Assembly: GCA_047638975.1 (NCBI GenBank)
Contig: JBLINB010000020.1
Location: 1-27,058 of the forward strand
Direction of reading: 5' to 3'
Length of the DNA: 27,058 nt
From: JAPKEZ01 sp047638975
Lineage (GTDB): Bacteria > Planctomycetota > UBA1135
Shown in pieces: positions 22,704-27,058 of the stretch (position 1 is the stretch's first letter; the number at the start of each line of letters is the position of its first letter). Made by a program: the position numbers and the translations under genes. The notes under the pieces are model-generated. The model was not told the DNA's origin. It did not search any database and was given only the letters and a program-made list of their open reading frames with translations.

Positions 22704-25466
22704 TTACTTGCCATGACACTGCTTGTACTTTTTAGATGACCCACACGGACATGGTGCATTGCGGGCTACTTTCGGCTTAGGTGCTGCTGACGGAGCGGGT
22801 GCTGCCAGAGGCTTCTTATTGGGGTTTTCGTAACCAACAGCAACTTGACGGCGTGGCGCCGCGGTAGCCGATGAAGCTGCACCACTTTGTGAAGTGTTAC
22901 CGCCGAAGCTAGGATGCGAAGCTTGCTGTCCGGCATAGATATCGGATTGCGGCTCTACTTCACCTTTCATTTGTACGCGCAGCACAAACGATGTTACCTC
23001 TTCTGCCACGTTCAGCAACATCTCTTCAAAGCGTTCTAACCCTTCACGCTTGTACTCATTCTTTGGATCAACCTGTGCATAACCGCGCAAGCCGATGCCG
23101 GAACGCAAGGCGTCCATCACGTAAAGGTGCTCTTTCCATTTAGTGTCGATGGCGTTCAGCACCAAGAAACATTCTAGGTTAGATATTTGCTCGCTGCCCA
23201 GTTGCTCTGCACGTGCGGTATAGCAAGCATTAAAATCTTCGCTTACTAAGTCTGTAACACGGTTTACGCCTTGGCCTTCAAGTTCTTCAAGTGTCAGCTC
23301 TGACTTCCAGCGGCGGTCGATGAAGGTCTTGACTGCATCCCAGTCAGGCTCAACTTCGTTGCCGTCACCTAAGCTGTTTTCTAGATTAACACGCACAACC
23401 TCTGAAGCCATTGCCAGTACACGGTCACGCAAGGAGTTACCCTCGAGCGCACTTTGGCGTTGCTTGTAAATCATTTTACGTTGCTCGTTCATGACCTCGT
23501 CATACTCAAGTAAATTCTTACGAATTTCGAAGTGATAATCTTCTACCTTCTTCTGCGCCTTCTTAATAGCATTTGACACCATCTTCGATTCAACTGGCTC
23601 GCCATCACCCATTCCGGCTTTGGACAAGAAATTCTTAACCCAATCGCGGTAAAAGCGACGCATTAGGGGGTCGTCGAGTGACAAGAAAAAGCGTGAACGA
23701 CCTGGGTCACCTTGACGTCCGGAGCGACCGCGCAACTGATTGTCAATACGCCGTGATTCGTGACGTTCGGTACCTATTACGTATAGTCCACCGGCCTCTA
23801 GTACGACTTCGCGTTCGCCTTTTAAGCTCGCGGTGATTTCAGCTTGCAATGCTAAGTATGCTTCACTGCCCTCCTCGAGGTTGTTCGACACGGCATCTGC
23901 TTTTAGCATTGCTTCGGCATTACCACCTAGCACAATGTCGGTACCACGGCCCGCCATGTTCGTAGCAACGGTTACGTGCCCAGCACGCCCAGCTTGTGAA
24001 ATAATAGACGCCTCTCGTTGGTGCTGCTTAGCATTCAAGACATCGTGCTTGATACCGCGGCGCGTCAAAACGCCGGACAACAATTCAGAGTTTTCGATGC
24101 TGGTTGTACCCACCAATACTGGCTGCCCTTTATCTTGAGCCTCTTTAATCTCGTTAGCGATCGCAACCCACTTGTCTTTCATTTCAAGGAAGACCACATC
24201 AGCATCGTCAAGGCGCGCGATGGGCTTATTCGGCGGGATGGAAACGACGTCAAGATCGTAAATCTTGGCAAACTCGCCAGCCTCAGTCATCGCAGTACCG
24301 GTCATGCCTGACAATTTATCAAACAATCTAAAGTAGTTCTGGAAAGTGATCGTAGCCAAAGTTTGATTTTCAGCACGTGGACGCAAACCTTCTTTTGCTT
24401 CTACCGATTGATGCAGACCATCGCCCCAACGGCGGCCTTCCATAAGGCGCCCGGTGAATTCGTCAACAATGATTACCTGGCCGTCTTTAACAACGTAGTC
24501 GACTTCTGGATGGTACATATGTAAAGCGCGTAAACTTTGCTCGACAATGTGCGGCCACTCCATGTTGGCGGCATCAGTATAGAAGTCATCTATTTTTAAT
24601 AACTCTTGCGCAAGAATGATGCCATCTTCGGTCAGCGTCGCTGATTTTTCTTTTTCTTTCTCCTCGAAGTGCTCTTCGGTTTTCAACTTACGCGCGACTT
24701 CCATGCCGGCCCGGTACTTCTCGGAGTTACCTGTTGCTGGACCAGAAATAATCAAGGGTGTACGAGCTTCGTCAATCAGAATTGAGTCTACTTCGTCGAT
24801 AATCGCAAAGCCAAGCTGACGCTGCACCTGATCTTCTAGGCGCTGCTTCATATTGTCTCGCAAGTAATCAAAGCCCAACTCGTTATTCGTTGCGTAAATG
24901 ATGTCACCGGCATAAATTGGATGACGTTCGCTTGGCGACATGTGAGACTGAATGGCTCCGACCTCTAGCCCCAAAAACCTATAGACAGGCGCCATCCATT
25001 GTGAGTCGCGTAAAGCCAGGTAATCATTAACCGTTACCACGAACACCTTGCTAGACAAGGCATTGAGGTAAGCCGCCAATGTCGCTACTAGGGTTTTACC
25101 TTCGCCGGTCGCCATTTCAGCGATCGAGCCGCCGTGCATTGAGATACCACCCACTAACTGCACATCGTAATGCCGTAGACCCAAAGTGCGCTGCGCGGCA
25201 ACCCGCACCATCGCAAAAGCCTCAGGCAAGATATCGTCTAGCGAACGACCATCAGCAACTTCGGCCTTCCAGGTCTTGGTTTGCTCACGGATGTCTTCGT
25301 CGGACAACGCTTCAGCCCATTCTTCGTACGAATTAATCTTATCGATCAAAGGTTGCATGCGTTTAACCACACGCGCATTCTGTGAACCGAATATCGAATT
25401 CAAGGTGCGGCCAAAACCTTCGCCTAAGCCCTTGAGAGAATCGGTAACTGCTTCGAGATCAACCAT
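22704..25466 (-). CDS. secA: Protein translocase ATPase SecA
   Basis: Motor ATPase that drives preproteins through SecYEG. The 920 aa product has Walker A MATGEGKTLVATL (118-130), the DEVD box in IIDEVDSILIDEARTPLI, TGTAMTEAGEF, VATNMAGRGTDI and QLRGRSGRQGDPGRS. It has a long helical scaffold and a C-terminal zinc motif with C906, C908, C917 and H918 (NAPCPCGSSKKYKQCH), which usually binds SecB and lipids. The low-complexity linker before it (about 865-900) is Ala/Pro/Ser-rich. The ATG shares a base with the pyrD stop (TAATG). Confidence 0.98.
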   Translation of the reverse strand: MVDLEAVTDSLKGLGEGFGRTLNSIFGSQNARVVKRMQPLIDKINSYEEWAEALSDEDIREQTKTWKAEVADGRSLDDILPEAFAMVRVAAQRTLGLRHYDVQLVGGISMHGGSIAEMATGEGKTLVATLAAYLNALSSKVFVVTVNDYLALRDSQWMAPVYRFLGLEVGAIQSHMSPSERHPIYAGDIIYATNNELGFDYLRDNMKQRLEDQVQRQLGFAIIDEVDSILIDEARTPLIISGPATGNSEKYRAGMEVARKLKTEEHFEEKEKEKSATLTEDGIILAQELLKIDDFYTDAANMEWPHIVEQSLRALHMYHPEVDYVVKDGQVIIVDEFTGRLMEGRRWGDGLHQSVEAKEGLRPRAENQTLATITFQNYFRLFDKLSGMTGTAMTEAGEFAKIYDLDVVSIPPNKPIARLDDADVVFLEMKDKWVAIANEIKEAQDKGQPVLVGTTSIENSELLSGVLTRRGIKHDVLNAKQHQREASIISQAGRAGHVTVATNMAGRGTDIVLGGNAEAMLKADAVSNNLEEGSEAYLALQAEITASLKGEREVVLEAGGLYVIGTERHESRRIDNQLRGRSGRQGDPGRSRFFLSLDDPLMRRFYRDWVKNFLSKAGMGDGEPVESKMVSNAIKKAQKKVEDYHFEIRKNLLEYDEVMNEQRKMIYKQRQSALEGNSLRDRVLAMASEVVRVNLENSLGDGNEVEPDWDAVKTFIDRRWKSELTLEELEGQGVNRVTDLVSEDFNACYTARAEQLGSEQISNLECFLVLNAIDTKWKEHLYVMDALRSGIGLRGYAQVDPKNEYKREGLERFEEMLLNVAEEVTSFVLRVQMKGEVEPQSDIYAGQQASHPSFGGNTSQSGAASSATAAPRRQVAVGYENPNKKPLAAPAPSAAPKPKVARNAPCPCGSSKKYKQCHGK

Positions 25467-26365
25467 TATAATTTTAATGAGCCGCGGAGATCGGCCAAGT
25501 TTAAGTTTTCGTCGGCCAGGATTCTCCGTAGATCACTGGCTATTTGAGAGATTATTGCTGGATTGCGAAAAACCGCTGTGCCTATTTGCACAGCAGTAGC
25601 CCCAGCTACTACAAATTCAAGGACGTCGTCGGCACTTTCAGCACCGCCCGACGCAATAATTGGAATGTCAACAGCTGTCGCACATTGCGAAACCATGCGC
25701 ATCGCCACTGGCTTCATTGCCGGACCCGACATGCCACCCGTGCTATTAGCCAAGATGGTCCGCTGACTACGCCAGTCGACTAGCATACCAATTAAGGTGT
25801 TACACACCGTAAGCGCATCTGCACCGGCATCAGCCGCCGCACGCGCTAGAGGTTGAATGTCTGTCACATTCGGTGACAACTTGACAAACATTGGCTTACT
25901 GCATACTGCACGACAAGCGCTTACTACTTCGCCCAATCCGATAGCGTCAGTCGAGTAGCGGATGCCGCCTTCGACATTCGGGCACGACAAGTTCAACTCG
26001 ATGGCAGACACGCCACTCATCTCGTTAAAAGCAGCAACGACTTCAACATAATCTGCTGCGCAATGACCACCAGCATTTGCAATAACCGGAACTGGCAAAC
26101 CTTCTAGCGTTGGGGCAACGGTATCGCGCCAATAAGCAAGGCCGCGATTTTCAAGACCGATTGCATTTACGATGCCACCTTCGAACTCGGCCATGCGTGG
26201 CGCCGGGTTTCCATACCGCGCTTCAGGGGTAACCGTCTTCAAAACCAAAGCACCTAAATCACCGGGGTCGATGAAGTTCAAAGCAGCAGGGTCATGCCCA
26301 AATGTACCAGACGCCGTCATTAACGGCGTGGTAAATTCAAGAGCGGCTATCTTGGTAGAAAGCAT
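25466..26365 (-). CDS. pyrD: Dihydroorotate dehydrogenase, class 1B catalytic subunit
   Basis: Flavoenzyme oxidising dihydroorotate to orotate in pyrimidine synthesis, in the cytoplasm. The 299 aa product has MTASGTFG (16-23), GGIVNAIGLENRG (63-75), NLSCPNVEGG (125-134) with C128 as the likely catalytic base, VKLSPNVTDI, the FMN-phosphate region IIASGGAESADDVLEF and AGATAVQIGTA. The catalytic cysteine and short N-terminus place it in class 1 (PyrDB type) rather than the membrane-bound class 2. The NAD-linked partner PyrK is not in the window, so whether it works as 1B with PyrK or alone cannot be seen. It begins 8 bases after lspA. Confidence 0.94.
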   Translation of the reverse strand: MLSTKIAALEFTTPLMTASGTFGHDPAALNFIDPGDLGALVLKTVTPEARYGNPAPRMAEFEGGIVNAIGLENRGLAYWRDTVAPTLEGLPVPVIANAGGHCAADYVEVVAAFNEMSGVSAIELNLSCPNVEGGIRYSTDAIGLGEVVSACRAVCSKPMFVKLSPNVTDIQPLARAAADAGADALTVCNTLIGMLVDWRSQRTILANSTGGMSGPAMKPVAMRMVSQCATAVDIPIIASGGAESADDVLEFVVAGATAVQIGTAVFRNPAIISQIASDLRRILADENLNLADLRGSLKL

Positions 26366-26373
26366 GCAATAGT

Positions 26374-26931
26374 TTACTCTTGCGGCGCTTTAAAACTATC
26401 ACCAAGCTTGGCAACTCCAGTGAGCAGCAAGACAAAGCCAATCGATATGCAGGCGTCGGCAACATTGAAAATAGGAAATGGGTCGAACAGCCAAATGTTC
26501 TCAGGGATAAAGCTCGGAGCCGACACTTGAAACATAATGAAGTCACGCACTTCACCGTTGCCGCTCCATGGCATCACACTCGACAAGTTGTCATAAAGGT
26601 TGCCTAGAGCTCCGGCAAGCAGCAATCCTAAAGTTGCTATTCCGATAGTGTTTTTCTTATGTTGACGATTAATGAAAACAATCAAAAAACCAACTGCGAT
26701 AAGACGCACAATAGTCAATACCGTAGTAAATCCGCCACCACCGCCTACGCCCCAAATGCCACCAGCGTTGGTAATGCAGTACACGCTAAGCCATTCGCCC
26801 AAGACATTTTTAGCTGGCATGTGCAAACCAACAGCTTCGAAAGCCCAGGCCTTTGACCACAAATCTGCGATCAGCAATAGCAGCACTCCACCAATCAGCC
26901 ATGGCTTAAACAGTGGGCGCGAAAAATTCAT
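26374..26931 (-). CDS. lspA: Lipoprotein signal peptidase (signal peptidase II)
   Basis: Inner-membrane aspartyl protease that removes signal peptides from prolipoproteins. The 185 aa product has four hydrophobic segments (about 11-29, 69-87, 98-113, 157-174). Conserved boxes are ADLWSKAWA (22-30), ITNAGGIWG (53-61), LAGALGNLYDNL (105-116) and FNVADACISIG (155-165), with D114 and D159 as the catalytic pair. The loop between the last two (118-150) is longer than in many LspA proteins. It starts 4 bases after the dksA-like gene, an adjacency also known in Chlamydiae. Confidence 0.95.
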   Translation of the reverse strand: MNFSRPLFKPWLIGGVLLLLIADLWSKAWAFEAVGLHMPAKNVLGEWLSVYCITNAGGIWGVGGGGGFTTVLTIVRLIAVGFLIVFINRQHKKNTIGIATLGLLLAGALGNLYDNLSSVMPWSGNGEVRDFIMFQVSAPSFIPENIWLFDPFPIFNVADACISIGFVLLLTGVAKLGDSFKAPQE

Positions 26932-26935
26932 CTAC

Positions 26936-27058
26936 CTAGTCTATATCGAGTTCGCCTTTTTCAAGCTTCTCTTTACAACCAACACAGTATTCAGAATAAG
27001 GACGCACTTCGAGACGGCGTGGTGGTATCTGCTCTTTACAAGCGCCGCAGTTGCCAAA
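26936..27058 (-). CDS. DksA/TraR-family zinc-finger protein, C-terminal part
   Basis: Only the last 40 codons are in the window; the start lies beyond it. The visible peptide begins FGNCGACKEQIPPRRLEVRP, with a CxxC pair and then CVGCK, making the four-cysteine DksA/TraR zinc finger with its IPxxRLExxP core. Such proteins bind RNA polymerase or have unassigned roles. It ends 4 bases before lspA, so the two are likely co-transcribed. Whether it is DksA proper (with the DxxDxA coiled-coil tip) cannot be judged from this fragment. Confidence 0.88.
   Translation of the reverse strand, partial: FGNCGACKEQIPPRRLEVRPYSEYCVGCKEKLEKGELDID

Noticed and set aside
1..27058. Defence island, prophage, biosynthetic cluster or other novel multi-gene system
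   Set aside because: Nearly every gene matches a core housekeeping family. There are no integrases, transposases, tRNA-flanked insertions, toxin-antitoxin pairs or large composition breaks that I can see by eye.

Overview
This 27 kb window is a dense stretch of bacterial chromosome, almost entirely housekeeping genes. 27 protein genes are called, two of them cut by the window ends, and 24 lie on the minus strand. No intergenic gap exceeds about 120 bases. I see no rRNA, tRNA, CRISPR array, insertion sequence, phage gene or plasmid gene. The organism looks like a Gram-negative bacterium: it has Kdo transferase, Tat and Sec components, lipoprotein signal peptidase and System II (ResB/CcsA) cytochrome c assembly. 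A pseudopilin with an H-X9-DG motif and a HEAT protein ending in a W-rich tail suggest the PVC superphylum (Planctomycetota, Lentisphaerota or Verrucomicrobiota). That placement is inference from family knowledge; no marker was compared by search.

Layout, reading the minus strand from high to low coordinates. At 27058-15786: dksA/traR-like (partial), lspA, pyrD, secA, waaA, metK, ahcY, a pseudopilin, miaB and ribD. These are nearly all separated by -12 to +8 bases, so they probably form one long operon. A short plus-strand pair, yajC-yraN (14962-15797), interrupts it; yraN meets ribD tail to tail with a 12-base overlap. At 14908-10916: mnmA, a double-vWA membrane protein and a zinc-finger/TM/HEAT protein. 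At 10831-8275: mdh, pyk and rpmH, closed by a hairpin shared with a lone plus-strand gene of unknown function (7376-8260). At 7264-1: sucC, sucD, an MnmD-like methyltransferase, tatA, mobA, a trans-polyprenyl diphosphate synthase, resB and ccsA (partial).

Functionally the window joins central carbon metabolism (mdh, sucCD, pyk), the AdoMet cycle (metK, ahcY), AdoMet-dependent tRNA modification (miaB and the MnmD-like enzyme, plus mnmA for thiolation), protein export and envelope biogenesis (secA, yajC, tatA, lspA, waaA), and respiratory-chain assembly (resB, ccsA, polyprenyl synthase). I find no convincing undescribed system such as a defence or biosynthetic island. The most unusual items are two adjacent in-frame tandem duplications inside the periplasmic domain of ResB, the vWA/HEAT membrane pair, the orphan plus-strand gene, and translation starts that mostly lack Shine-Dalgarno motifs while often sharing a base with the upstream stop codon (TAATG/TGATG).
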